Positions 24,948 to 33,995 of a stretch of DNA of 64,000 nt are shown here, one piece after another. The DNA lies in NCBI RefSeq assembly GCF_000745835.1, contig NZ_JQKB01000024.1, forward strand, positions 1 through 64,000. Reading direction: 5' to 3'. How positions within the stretch are numbered: the first letter of the stretch is position 1; the number at the start of each line of letters is the position of its first letter. This DNA comes from Belnapia moabensis DSM 16746. Lineage in GTDB: Bacteria > Pseudomonadota > Alphaproteobacteria > Acetobacterales > Acetobacteraceae. A program made the translations under genes and the position numbers. The notes under the pieces were generated by a model, which was not told where the DNA came from, made no database searches, and worked only from the letters and a program-made list of their open reading frames with translations.

Positions 24948-25937
24948 CTAACCATCGAGCCGGATCCTTGTGACCCGCACCAGTTCGCCCCAGCGCGCCG
25001 TCTCGGCACGCACAAAGGCGGCGAAGTCACCTGCAGTCCCAGGCGTGGGTACCGCGCCGAACTCCGCGAAGCGGTCCACCAGAACTGGGTCGCGCAGGCC
25101 GACTTGGATCGCTGCATTGATCGCCTCGACAAGCCGTGCCGGCGTGGCGGCAGGCGCGACCAGCCCACCCCAGCCGACCACCTCAAAGCCGGGACTGACC
25201 GTTTCGGCGACCGTCGGCGTCTCCGGCCAGCCCGGCAGCCGCTGCGCCGTGGTGACCGCCAGCAGCCGCACCCGGCCAGCGCGTGCCTGCGGCAGCGCGC
25301 TCGCAGCGGAGTCCACCATCAGCGGCAGCACCCCAGCCACCAGGTCAGCCATTGCCGGGCCACTGCCGCGATAGGCCACGTGTTCCAGGGCGAGACCAAG
25401 CCGGCGCGCCAATAGCTCGGCCGAGAGGTGTGACGTTGTGGCAGGCCCAGCCGAGGCGTAGCGCGTACCTGGGTTGGCCCGCAGCCAGGTCACCAGGTCT
25501 GGCAAGGTTCGCGCCGCCACCGAGGGGTGGACAACCACTGCCTGTGCACCAGCAAACACCCCTGCCACAGGGGTCAAATCGCGGTCCGGGTCGTAGGGCA
25601 GTTGCGGCAGCAGGGTGGGGTTGACTGCCAGCGTGCTCATCGCCCCGATGCCAAGCATGTGCCCGTCCGGCGTGGCGCGGACCACTGCTTCCGTGCCCGG
25701 CACGCCGACGCCCCCGGCTTTGTTCTCAAACATCAATGGATAGGGCAGTCGCCGCGTCAGCACCTCGCCCAGGATGCGCGGCATCACATCCATGGATTGT
25801 CCGGGCGGAAAAGGCACCACGACCCGCACGGTGCGGACGGGCCACACAGCGCCCGCCTGAACGGGGCTTGGCCGTAGCAGCGACGTGGTTGCCAGCGCTG
25901 CACTGAGCAGCCCTCGTCTGGGGAGGTGATCGGGCAT
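24948..25937 (-). CDS. TctC/Bug-family solute-binding protein
   Basis: A 329-residue periplasmic receptor of the tripartite tricarboxylate transporter type. The ATG at 25937 has GGAGGGG upstream and gives MPDHLPRRGLLSAALATT, a twin-arginine-like signal; the longer frame to 25976 lacks a ribosome site. Family motifs are VRVVVPFPPGQSMDVMPRIL, FENKAGGVGVPGTEAVVRA, PDGHMLGIGAMSTLAVNP, YASAGPATTSHLSAELLA and the YRGSGPAMADLVAG ligand loop. The membrane partners TctA and TctB are not adjacent, which is common for this expanded family in Acetobacteraceae and Betaproteobacteria. The ligand is likely a carboxylate but cannot be named. The divergent LysR gene is probably its regulator. Confidence 0.9.
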   Translation of the reverse strand: MPDHLPRRGLLSAALATTSLLRPSPVQAGAVWPVRTVRVVVPFPPGQSMDVMPRILGEVLTRRLPYPLMFENKAGGVGVPGTEAVVRATPDGHMLGIGAMSTLAVNPTLLPQLPYDPDRDLTPVAGVFAGAQAVVVHPSVAARTLPDLVTWLRANPGTRYASAGPATTSHLSAELLARRLGLALEHVAYRGSGPAMADLVAGVLPLMVDSAASALPQARAGRVRLLAVTTAQRLPGWPETPTVAETVSPGFEVVGWGGLVAPAATPARLVEAINAAIQVGLRDPVLVDRFAEFGAVPTPGTAGDFAAFVRAETARWGELVRVTRIRLDG

Positions 25938-26001
25938 GACTACCCCTCCGCTTCCCGCGGTCTGTAGTCTGTTCAATCTGATGGACGCCAGGGCGTCGAG
26001 T

Positions 26002-26013
26002 TGTAAGCTTACA
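26002..26013. promoter_or_regulatory. Perfect palindrome, candidate LysR operator
   Basis: TGTAAGCTTACA is a 12-base perfect palindrome in the 181-base gap between the divergent TctC and LysR genes, 65 bases upstream of the TctC start. LysR-type regulators bind interrupted palindromes with a T at one end and an A at the other (T-N11-A); this one is T-N10-A. A second, weaker pair of direct repeats (ACCCCCATAAG, ATACCCCTATTAG) follows at 26012-26062. Promoter elements could not be assigned with confidence. Confidence 0.4.
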
Positions 26014-26118
26014 CCCCCATAAGTCGGATGGTAGTGCTTTTACATACTCATACCCCTATTAGTTGTATTTCGGAACATCGAGAGCAGGACAGTCGAACCG
26101 CAACCAAAGGGCCTGTTC

Positions 26119-27089
26119 ATGGCGCCAATACTCGATCCCGACGATAGCGCTTGCCGCGGCATCCGCCTGCGCGACCTGCGTGTCACCCTGGCGGTCATGC
26201 AAACCGGCAGCTGGAGCCGCGCTGCCGATGCGCTTGGCATCACCCAGTCCGCCGTATCGCACCACGTCTCCGACCTGGAGCGCGCTGTGGGTCAGCCTCT
26301 GCTGGAGCGCGGCCAGGGCGGCGCGACATTGACGCGGGTCGGCGATCAATTCCTGCCACTCGCCGCTGAGGCGCTCGACCTGCTGGATCAGTCACTGCGC
26401 GAAGCCACGTCTGTCGGCGATCCAGGCTCCGGCGAGGTGCGGATTGGCGCGTCCGGTCCCTATATCGCCGGCGGTTTCCTGGCGGCGGCCATCCAGCGGG
26501 CACAGCAATACCACCCGCAACTCACTGTCCTCGTCGAGGAGGCAGACACCGGCGCGCTCGATTTCAGGGGGCTGCGCGAGCGGCGGCTCGACGTGGTTCT
26601 CGGTCGCATGTCGGCCTTGGATGCCTGCGCGGACATCCAGGCAGAGGTGCTGTTCAGCGAACCGATCCTGGTGGCGACCGGAGCCCAAAGCTTTTGGGCA
26701 AGGCTACCGGCCGTGACCTTGCGGGACCTGATGTCAGCGCGTTGGCTTCTGGGGCCACCCGACACGGCCATCCGCGCGCTGGTGGTCGAGGCATTCCAAG
26801 CCGAAGGGCTGGAGCCACCCAGAGCCGCAGTGAGCACGCACAACATGGAGCTGCGCATGCAGCTGCTGGCGCGAAGCGACTATGTCACCTCGCTGCCGGC
26901 CTCGCTGCTGCGAGCGAACGGCGAACGCTGGGGCCTGCGGGCACTACCCATCACACTCCAACGGCCCGTGCCCGCGTGATGGCCACTTTGCGCCGCCGAC
27001 GGCTGATCGCGGCCGTGCAGCTCTTTCTCAATCACCTTCGCGCTGTGACAGCAGAACTCAACGGCGCAGCAGACAACCAGCCGGGCTGA
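26119..27089 (+). pseudogene. LysR-family regulator with C-terminal frameshift
   Basis: The first frame encodes 286 residues (to 26979). It has a winged helix near 15-75 (LRDLRVTLAVMQTGSWSRAA, DALGITQSAVSHHVSDLERA) and a substrate-binding domain with SGEVRIGASGPYIAGGF. The frame stops just where LysR proteins continue with a final strand and helix. That missing end is present at once in another frame: VMATLRRRRLIAAVQLFLNH and LRAVTAELNG, ending at 27089. A one-base indel near 26965-26980 therefore separates the two parts. Without the last helix the regulator may still fold, but it is likely impaired. It is divergent from the TctC gene, the usual arrangement for a regulator and its target. A sequencing error cannot be excluded. 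Confidence 0.75.
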
Positions 27090-27104
27090 TCAGGCGAGCC
27101 GGGT

Positions 27105-27293
27105 TCACTGGATCGCCTCAACCCGCTGCAGACTGCCGATCATGGACGTGTTGAGCAGCCAGGCGGACGCCCGGACTGGATCGGACGCCGCCTCGGTCAG
27201 CCGTGCCTGGAAAGCCCGCTGCGCCTCAGGGTCCGTCGCTTCCAACCTTTGTATGTTGGCGATGGTCTGCTGCTGGACGTGTTCCACAGCCAC
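27105..27293 (-). CDS. Small hypothetical protein, 62 residues
   Basis: A GTG-started minus-strand frame (a stop lies three codons upstream of that GTG). The protein is helical and well composed: VQQQTIANIQRLEATDPEAQ, then RLTEAASDPVRASAWLLNTS. Third codon positions are G/C rich. There is no signal peptide or known domain, and the ribosome site is weak. It is convergent with the LysR end. It could be a complete small protein or a fragment of a larger decayed one. Confidence 0.4.
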   Translation of the reverse strand: MAVEHVQQQTIANIQRLEATDPEAQRAFQARLTEAASDPVRASAWLLNTSMIGSLQRVEAIQ

Positions 27294-27791
27294 CCCACGC
27301 CGTCACCAGTCATAGGGGTCAAGCGGTGCTTCGAGCGCCTCGCAATGTCACACCGCGGCGAGCTTCGAAGCCAGGTCGCAGGCGTCGTGCACGCTACCGT
27401 TCAGCCCTATGCCGCCGGTCACATCGCGTCCTGCTTCAGCAGGACCGGCTGGTGGCTGGTCCCAACACCACCATCGCGGCGCAAGGTAGCGCCGCAGTGG
27501 CGACCGATGCATGACCGCTCGTCGAGCGGCCCCGGGGTCGGCACCACCGGGGACAGGGTTGTCTCGGCCATTGGCGTTGCAGACCACGCCACCGTGGGGT
27601 CGAACCAAGAATGGCGCCATGCCCGCTCGCCGCTGCGGCGGGCGGCATGCTCAGGATCCGCCTTGCGCCATCCCGGTGATCAGCTCCCAATCGGAGCACC
27701 GCCCCGACGCTGTCACAGGACCATTGGGCCTCGCGTGCAGGCTTAAGGGTGGCAATCCGACGGAGCCGGTCCGGCCTGTGCCAGGCTGATG
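27294..27791. other. Intergenic stretch without recognisable gene
   Basis: About 500 bases. Several overlapping open frames exist on both strands, but none has a ribosome site combined with a sensible protein. I see no repeats or RNA structure that I can name. Confidence 0.5.
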
Positions 27792-28142
27792 TTACTCAGC
27801 GAGCAGCCGGCCACGAGTTGCCACCACGCGGCTGACCGCGCAGATGTCGACGCCGCGGATTTCGGCCTCGCCGCCGCCACTCCACACGACCCTGAAGTCA
27901 TAGGCGCCGCCGGCGCCCGGCCGGAAGCTGGCCTTGCGGCCCGCCGTCAGGACATTGTCACCCAGCCTGTCGCGTCCCCAATTGCTGTTGGACGACGGAT
28001 TAAAATACAGCTCGTCGATCTGGACGCCGGAGTTGTTGACCACCTCGATTGAGGTATCGCAGGACTGGCCGGCGGCTTGAGTGGCTGTGAGCGCCGCGAG
28101 GGCGGCCAGCAGTGGCAGCGACAGGGCAAGACGGCGCAGCAT
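27792..28142 (-). CDS. Small secreted protein, beta-rich
   Basis: About 116 residues from the ATG at 28142, which has GGAG at good spacing; a longer frame to 28229 is rejected. The signal peptide is MLRRLALSLPLLAALAALTA with cleavage after about AAGQS. The mature part has a cysteine pair (SCDTSIEV and VDICAVS) and beta-strand text: VNNSGVQIDELYFNPSSNSN, WGRDRLGDNVLTAG, YDFRVVWSGGGEAEIRGVDI. It resembles small periplasmic proteins common in alphaproteobacteria that are often labelled Tat-pathway-signal proteins, with no assigned function. Confidence 0.7.
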   Translation of the reverse strand: MLRRLALSLPLLAALAALTATQAAGQSCDTSIEVVNNSGVQIDELYFNPSSNSNWGRDRLGDNVLTAGRKASFRPGAGGAYDFRVVWSGGGEAEIRGVDICAVSRVVATRGRLLAE

Positions 28143-28646
28143 GACAATCTCCGCAACATCACAGCAGGACAATTCCCGCTGCATCACCCGTGTGAGTAAT
28201 GCCAGAACCGTTTCGAAGAGGTTAAGCATTGGCGGAACAGGCCGGGCTGCACTGAAGACTGTGCGGCGCTCCGTGGCACCAGGTCACCCAAGGGTGGTGG
28301 TTGGCCCATACTCCGCGTGCAGGCTGCGGACCGCGATGCGGTTCTGCTCACAGCCGATGCCGTGTCGCCTCGCCCTGCTTCGACGGTGTCTGCGTTGACG
28401 GCCGGACGAGGCGGCCCTGTCCCTGTCACGGGGTGGAGGACTGCGCTCGGCCCATGCAGCCCAGGGAGGAACGCCTAAACTAGGACCTGGCATTCCCGTC
28501 CGGATAGCAGGTGGACGAGGATCGATGTCGCGTCGGGTGCGGCGCTGCATGGCTGCGCTGTTGGCGGACTGGGCCATGGCCAGCACCACCAACAGCGGCG
28601 TCGGGGCGGCTGCACCGGCGGAGCGAGATCATCGCTCCCGCCAGGG
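28143..28646. other. Intergenic stretch, boundary of the flagellar cluster
   Basis: About 500 bases between the small secreted protein and the end of flgH. Only short overlapping frames are present, and none is convincing. No clear terminator hairpin with a T run was found after flgH, so its terminator, if factor-independent, is not obvious. Confidence 0.5.
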
Positions 28647-29414
28647 TCAGAACGGCAGGATGCGCTCCAGGACCTGCTGGCCCCAATGCGGTCGTTGGAC
28701 GTCGCTCGAGATCCCGCGCCCTCCATAGATGATGCGGGCTTCCGCGATTTTCTCCGAGTCAATCCGGTTGTTGTACTGGATGTCCTCTGGCCTGATCAGG
28801 CCGCGCAGCTGCAACTCGCGCAGCTCATCATTCACCCGGATTTCTTGCGAACCGGCAATCTCCAGATTGCCGCTAGGCAGCCGCCGGATCACGGTTGCGG
28901 CGACCTGCAGCTTGATCTTTTCCGCCCGGTTGATTTGTCCCTGTCCATTGGACGTGCTGCCGCCGCCCACATCCACCAGAGGCGCTGCGGCGCCACCGAC
29001 GGTGCGAACCAGGCGGGACAGCATGCCTTGCGCACCAAACAAGCCAGAGATGGTTTGATTCTGCGAGCTGGTCCGCTGCAGCTGGGTCTGGTTATCAAAC
29101 GACACGCTGTGATCAATCTCGATTTCCACGGTCAGCAGGTCGCCCACCGCACGGGCGCGCTGGTCGCGGAAGAAGCTCCGGGCGCCGGGACGCCAGAGCG
29201 ACCCCGCCATCATCGGCTCCAGCGGCTCTTCCCGGGGACGGTAGGCCACCGCCATGGGGCTTTCCGTAGGGACGGTGGGCGGAATCGCCCGCAACTGGCC
29301 CGGCGCCGACATATCGGGCGGCTTCTGGATATGACCGAAGGTGTCGCAGGCACCGAGGCTGAGTAGGCCGGCCGTCAAACACAGGCGCAGGAAAGGTGCC
29401 GAGGATACGGTCAT
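28647..29414 (-). CDS. flgH: Flagellar L-ring lipoprotein FlgH
   Basis: A 255-residue outer-membrane lipoprotein that forms the L ring. The lipobox is LGAC with the lipidated cysteine near residue 23. Family blocks are SLWRPGARSFFRDQRARAVG, DLLTVEIEIDHSVSFDNQT, the glycine-rich central loop, ATVIRRLPSGNLEIAGSQEI and the closing IRPEDIQYNNRIDSEKIAEA. Length is typical. It is the last gene of flgF-flgG-flgA-flgH, the common alphaproteobacterial order. Confidence 0.96.
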   Translation of the reverse strand: MTVSSAPFLRLCLTAGLLSLGACDTFGHIQKPPDMSAPGQLRAIPPTVPTESPMAVAYRPREEPLEPMMAGSLWRPGARSFFRDQRARAVGDLLTVEIEIDHSVSFDNQTQLQRTSSQNQTISGLFGAQGMLSRLVRTVGGAAAPLVDVGGGSTSNGQGQINRAEKIKLQVAATVIRRLPSGNLEIAGSQEIRVNDELRELQLRGLIRPEDIQYNNRIDSEKIAEARIIYGGRGISSDVQRPHWGQQVLERILPF

Positions 29415-29461
29415 TCGATGGGGCTGCCGTGGTTAGGAGTTGCGGCGGATGGGCGCATCAC

Positions 29462-29914
29462 TCAGGGCGCCGCCGTGATTTCGGCGGTTCCTTCGGCAAC
29501 CACGATGGCGCGGAACGTCCGTCCGCTATTGGGATTGCTGATGCGGATCTCGGCACCGGCTGCTCCATTCTCCAGCGCGCGGCCCTGCAACTCCAAGGTC
29601 ATCCCGGCAGACTTCCAGAACACCCGCACGGGTTGGCTGGCCCGCACCAGATCACGCTCGCCAATGTCGCGCTCGTGCAACGCCATGCCAGCCGCCAGGC
29701 GGCGCTTGACTTCCAGCCCTATGATGGGGCGCTCTGCATCCAGCATGGTGAAGCGGTCGCGCGCCGGCGGCACCTCGACCGCCCGCACGTCATCACTGCG
29801 CAGCGTGTCGCCCGGCATCAACGGGCGCGCGGTATGCCACACCTCCCGCGCCGCCGCAGAGGACAGCAGCACGGCTATCATCAGGGGCGCCGCCGCCCAG
29901 GCCAGGATGCGCAT
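29462..29914 (-). CDS. flgA: P-ring chaperone FlgA
   Basis: A 150-residue exported protein (signal to about residue 22, LLSSAAA) that assists FlgI polymerisation into the P ring. The SAF-like domain shows PLMPGDTLRSDDVRAVEVPP, RPIIGLEVKRRLAAGMALHE, and a carboxy strand set SGRTFRAIVVAEGTAEI. It is short but within the range of alphaproteobacterial FlgA. It is 47 bases upstream of flgH and nine bases after flgG. Confidence 0.9.
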   Translation of the reverse strand: MRILAWAAAPLMIAVLLSSAAAREVWHTARPLMPGDTLRSDDVRAVEVPPARDRFTMLDAERPIIGLEVKRRLAAGMALHERDIGERDLVRASQPVRVFWKSAGMTLELQGRALENGAAGAEIRISNPNSGRTFRAIVVAEGTAEITAAP

Positions 29915-29923
29915 CGGTTTGGC

Positions 29924-30706
29924 CTATCGGATGTTGTTGGCGGTCTGCAGCATCTGATCCGATGCTTCGATCACCTTGGAGTTCATCTCATAGGCACGCT
30001 GCGCCTGGATCAGCTGGGTGATCTCCTGCACAACATTGACGTTGGAGCCCTCGAGATAGCCCTGTCGTACACGGCCAAAGCCGGGATCCGTGGCCAAGCC
30101 GCGGGTGGGCTGGCCCGAGGCGGCGCTCTCAAGAAACTTGTTGCCGCCCGTCGCCTCCAGGCCGGCCTCGTTTTCGAACAGGTACAGGTTGAGACGGCCG
30201 GCCGTCTGCTGCGTGCCGGTGGCCGTCGTGACGATCACCTCACCAGCCTGGTTGATGGTCACGTCGCGCACATTGGCCGCCACCGTGGTCGCCGGCTCCA
30301 CGGGGTAGCCCTCGGTGGTGACCAGCTGACCCTGCGGCGACAGCTTGAAGCTGCCGTCACGGGTATAGGCGATTGAGCTGTCCGGCAGCAGCACGCCGAA
30401 ATAGCCGCGCCCTTCGATGGCCAGGTCGAAGCGGTTCTCGGTCTGCGTCAGCGTGCCCTGCAAGGTCACCCGGTTGACGCCCGAATTCCGCGTGCCCAGG
30501 CCGACCTGGGTCCCGACCGGCAGCACCGTTCCCGCTTCAGAGGAGGACGAGCCCACCCGCTCCGAGGATTGATACAGGAGATCCTGGAACTCCGCGCGGC
30601 GGCGCGAAAAGGCGGTGGTCGAGACGTTGGCAATGTTGTTGGCAATGACCTCGACATTGGTCTGCTGGGCCTGCATGCCGGTGGCCGCGATGCTCATGGC
30701 TCGCAT
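29924..30706 (-). CDS. flgG: Distal rod protein FlgG
   Basis: A 260-residue axial protein. The amino end MRAMSIAATGMQAQQTNVEV followed by IANNIANVSTTAFSRRRAEF is the flagellar rod/hook signature, and LALEGRGYF appears as IEGRGYFGV. The carboxy end ITQLIQAQRAYEMNSKVIEA is the conserved helix that pairs with the amino-terminal helix. The FlgG-type insertion QDLLYQSSERVGSSSSEAG follows the first helix, as in distal rod proteins. Length is standard. Confidence 0.96.
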   Translation of the reverse strand: MRAMSIAATGMQAQQTNVEVIANNIANVSTTAFSRRRAEFQDLLYQSSERVGSSSSEAGTVLPVGTQVGLGTRNSGVNRVTLQGTLTQTENRFDLAIEGRGYFGVLLPDSSIAYTRDGSFKLSPQGQLVTTEGYPVEPATTVAANVRDVTINQAGEVIVTTATGTQQTAGRLNLYLFENEAGLEATGGNKFLESAASGQPTRGLATDPGFGRVRQGYLEGSNVNVVQEITQLIQAQRAYEMNSKVIEASDQMLQTANNIR

Positions 30707-30729
30707 GATGAGAATCCTTTGTTGCGATG

Positions 30730-31485
30730 TTAGTTGGGACGCCCCAGCGCCTCGATCATGCGGCGCAAGCGGCTGTCATCATCGGACATGATCTTCTGCA
30801 TCCGCTCATAGCTGCGCTGCAGATCCGTCAGATTGGTGATCTCACCCACCGCGTGCACCGAGGAGGCCTCCAAGGCGCCCTGGGCAATTCGGGTGCTGCG
30901 CGCCTGGGGGTCGACCGGCCGCAGCTCGGCTTGCGGGATCTCATACAGCCCATCGCCGGCTTTGCGGACCGCCCGCGGCTCATTGGCGCGGAACAGGCCG
31001 AGACGGGCCACCTGCTGGGGTAGCCGATCGATGGTGGCAATGATGCTGCCATCAGCGCGGATCTCCAGCGCCGTGGAGCGTTCCGGCATCAGGATGCGGT
31101 TGCCCCCGTCATCCAGAACAGGCCGCCCGCTGCTGTCGACCAGGGTGCGATCAGCGCCGATCCGCAGCCGGCCATCCCGGCTATAGCCCCGACCGGCATT
31201 GCCCGGGCGCTCGATGGCGAAGAAGCCTTCGCCATTGATGGCCGCATCAAGCGGGTTGCCTGTGGTCTCGATGGCGCCCTGGCCCACATCGACATAAGTC
31301 GCGCGATCCTGGACAAAAGCGACCTGCCGGCCCGGCACGGCCAGCGGCGACACGAAAGACTGAAACAGCATCCGGTCGCGGCGGAACCCGGCCGTGTTCA
31401 TATTGGCGATGTTGTTGGCGGTGGCTTCCAGCTGCCGCTGCAAGGCCACTTGGCCCGACAGGCCAATGATTCCAGGTCCGTCCAC
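30730..31485 (-). CDS. flgF: Proximal rod protein FlgF
   Basis: A 251-residue rod protein, with a GTG start preceded by AGAGG. The amino end contains LSGQVALQRQLEATANNIAN MNTAGFRRDRMLFQSF split over the usual helix, then NGEGFFAIERPGN, and the conserved tail IGEITNLTDLQRSYERMQKI-like helix (VGEITNLTDLQRSYERM). It starts the flgF-flgG-flgA-flgH block and lies 18 bases after the large helical-repeat gene. Confidence 0.94.
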   Translation of the reverse strand: MDGPGIIGLSGQVALQRQLEATANNIANMNTAGFRRDRMLFQSFVSPLAVPGRQVAFVQDRATYVDVGQGAIETTGNPLDAAINGEGFFAIERPGNAGRGYSRDGRLRIGADRTLVDSSGRPVLDDGGNRILMPERSTALEIRADGSIIATIDRLPQQVARLGLFRANEPRAVRKAGDGLYEIPQAELRPVDPQARSTRIAQGALEASSVHAVGEITNLTDLQRSYERMQKIMSDDDSRLRRMIEALGRPN

Positions 31486-31503
31486 AGCTAGGTCCTCTCG
31501 GTA

Positions 31504-33993
31504 TCAGCGTTCAGCCGGGGATTGCAGCAGGCTTTCGATCAGCTTGGCCCGCTCGAGGGCCGACCGGAGCTGACCGATCGCCGGCCGCGCGGCCGTCGCC
31601 GCGACGGCGGTGCCCGCCGTGAGCTGCAACAGCGCCGTGGTGTTCCCATCCGCGGGCGTCAGCAGGGGCGCCGGCACAGCCGGGGGGCGCTGCTGGGCCA
31701 AGGCCATGGCGCTGGCATAGCGGGTCGTGGCCTCCGCCCGCCGCGGGGCGTCCAGCGCCGGATCGCGCAACACATCGCCATAGGCGGCGGCGGCGTCGGT
31801 CCAGGCCCGGGCGGTATACAGATGCGTGGCGCGATGCAGCAGATCCGCGGTGCCACTGAGGCCTTTCAGCTCGTTGGCCGCCTCCAGCAGACGACCCAGG
31901 CGCGCCAGGGATAGGGCGGCGACGCGCTTCACGTCGTCCGAGGGCGGCAGCTGCCGCAGCAGCGCCAGCGCGCGCTGCGGGTCGCCTTGAGCCGCACTGG
32001 CCTCGGCTCGCGCCAGGAGCAGCTTCGCCGCAGGCGTTTGGGCGGTGACCGGCGCCAGCTGTCGGACGGTGTCCAGGGCCGCCTCGGCCAGGCCCTGATC
32101 CAGCATCAGCCGCGCCGCACCAAGGCGAATGTCGTCGCCGCGCTCGCCGGGCGTGGCATAGCCTTCAAACTGCCAGAACAGGGCGAGCCGATCCGATGGG
32201 GCGGGCAGGGGGGCACCCTTGGCATCCACCAGCAGCAGTCGCAGGATCTGCGCCGCCAGATTGGTCCCTCGGCTCACGGCACCCGGCCGGGTATTGGCCT
32301 GGCTTGCCCCATCAGCCGCCACGAGCGCCTCGGCCAATTCGCCGCGCTCGAGGAACAGATGGGCCAGCAGAACCGCGGCTTCTTCCCCCAGCGCGTCGTT
32401 GCGATAGGTCCGGACAAAGTCGACCAAACTCGCCTCCGCGCGTTCGCCCTCGAGGCCTGGCTGCGCGGCCTGCAGGGCCGCGAGCCGGGCCGTGGCGAAC
32501 AGGCTGGGCGGCAACCGGCCGGCATTGGCGGCGCGGCGCAGATAAAGCAGCTCGCCCTCGCGGTTGTTCTCGGCCCCGGCGATCCGAGCCTGCAACCAGT
32601 TGCGGGCCGCCGCCTCGGCGGGAGTCGCCTCCGTGGTACGGATGGGGGCCAGGAGGTTGCGCAGCGCTTCAGGGTCGTCGCCCATGGCATCGGCCAGGGT
32701 GAAGGTCATGGCAAAGCGGAGCCGTTCCGGGACGGCGCGCAGCGCCTCGCGGGCGCGCGGCGCTAGCCGCGTGACGGTGGCGGCATCGCCATTGGCAGCC
32801 GCATTCAGCGCCCGCCACAGGCCGATATCATCGCGCTCGCAATCCGCGGTTTCCGCCAGCAATGGGGAGCTGCCGTCCACCGGCAGGCGCTGCAGCAGAC
32901 GGGCGACGTCGCGCACCCGGGACAGCCGGGCACGCAGATCCTGCGCCATGTCATCCGGCAAGGGCGCGGACAGGGCGGCGAGCGCCTCATGCGCGAAGAT
33001 ATGGGCCACCTGGAACTCGGTCAGCGCCGCCAGCTCGGCGGGTGCCTCATGCGAGCGCGCGAGGGCGCGCCGGAGCGCGGCCAAGCGGTCGCCGAAGGCC
33101 ACGCCATCGGCCTCCCCCATCCAGTCCTTCATGTCAAACGGCGCCGCACAGCGCGGGCGCACCGGCGGCGTGCTGGTGGGCACGGCGGCCGGGCTGGACG
33201 GTGTGGCGCCAGGCTGCGGGCGCCCGCTGAGGGCTGCCAGCTGGGCCGTCAGGTGGTCCCGCAGCTGCGCTGCCTCATCCACGGCCGGGGCCCCGGAGGC
33301 CGCCGGCGGCGTCCCAGGCCGGCGTGCGGCCGCCACCGTCGCTGGGGCGGCGGGAGGCGCAGCAGGGGCGGCCGCCAGCATTGCAGCCGCCTGATCCCGC
33401 GTCATCAGCCCCGCCCGGACCGCCTCATCCAGCAGCCGGCGGCGCAGCGCCGCGGTTTCGGCCGCCCGCGCAGCCTCCCGCGCCGCGGGCCGCGCCGCTC
33501 CGCGCGCCGCAGCGGCGCCGGGTGCGCTGGTCGCCGCCGCGGTCGCTGTGGACGCGGGGGCGAAATCCAGCCAGAGCATGCCCGAGCCGGAGGCTACCTC
33601 GATGCGGCAGTCGCAGGCGAGCTGCAGCAGCAGCACCGTATCAGCACCCTGGCGCTGCGCCTGCACGGACACCAGGTTTGGCAGCGGACGCAGTCCCGCC
33701 AGGTTCAAGTCGTACACACCCTGCAGCTGCAACTCGATGCCATTGGCGGTTTTTCGCATTTGATGGGGCGGAATCCGGCCGAGATGCAGCACGACGCGGC
33801 CATGGGTGGCGTGCTGCCCGGTGCGCACCCGGATCGCGCCCTGCGATGCGGCAGGGGCAGGGAATGCGGTGGCGCCAGCGGCTGCCGCCGGTCCGGGCGG
33901 CACCACGGCGGCGGGCGTCGGCTGGGCCCAGCTGGCCGGCGCCAGGCTCAGCCAGGGCAGGGCGGTGGTCAGAAGGAGGGTGCTGCGGCGCAT
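31504..33993 (-). CDS. Large periplasmic helical-repeat protein of the motor locus, function unknown
   Basis: About 829 residues from the ATG at 33993, which has GAGGAG upstream and lies two bases after motA. A signal peptide ends near residue 24 (SLAPASWAQ). Residues about 50-145 form a beta-rich domain with AMIN-like flavour (GRVVLHLGRIPPHQMRKTAN, LLLQLACDCRIEV). An alanine/proline-rich linker runs to about 280. The remaining 550 residues are helix pairs resembling TPR/Sel1-type repeats (AKLLLARAEASAAQGDPQRA, LLRQLPPSDDVKRVAALSLA). Its place after motA and before flgF suggests a periplasmic motor component, comparable in position to MotC of rhizobia, although the sequence match is not evident. 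Confidence 0.7.
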   Translation of the reverse strand: MRRSTLLLTTALPWLSLAPASWAQPTPAAVVPPGPAAAAGATAFPAPAASQGAIRVRTGQHATHGRVVLHLGRIPPHQMRKTANGIELQLQGVYDLNLAGLRPLPNLVSVQAQRQGADTVLLLQLACDCRIEVASGSGMLWLDFAPASTATAAATSAPGAAAARGAARPAAREAARAAETAALRRRLLDEAVRAGLMTRDQAAAMLAAAPAAPPAAPATVAAARRPGTPPAASGAPAVDEAAQLRDHLTAQLAALSGRPQPGATPSSPAAVPTSTPPVRPRCAAPFDMKDWMGEADGVAFGDRLAALRRALARSHEAPAELAALTEFQVAHIFAHEALAALSAPLPDDMAQDLRARLSRVRDVARLLQRLPVDGSSPLLAETADCERDDIGLWRALNAAANGDAATVTRLAPRAREALRAVPERLRFAMTFTLADAMGDDPEALRNLLAPIRTTEATPAEAAARNWLQARIAGAENNREGELLYLRRAANAGRLPPSLFATARLAALQAAQPGLEGERAEASLVDFVRTYRNDALGEEAAVLLAHLFLERGELAEALVAADGASQANTRPGAVSRGTNLAAQILRLLLVDAKGAPLPAPSDRLALFWQFEGYATPGERGDDIRLGAARLMLDQGLAEAALDTVRQLAPVTAQTPAAKLLLARAEASAAQGDPQRALALLRQLPPSDDVKRVAALSLARLGRLLEAANELKGLSGTADLLHRATHLYTARAWTDAAAAYGDVLRDPALDAPRRAEATTRYASAMALAQQRPPAVPAPLLTPADGNTTALLQLTAGTAVAATAARPAIGQLRSALERAKLIESLLQSPAER

Positions 33994-33995
33994 GC

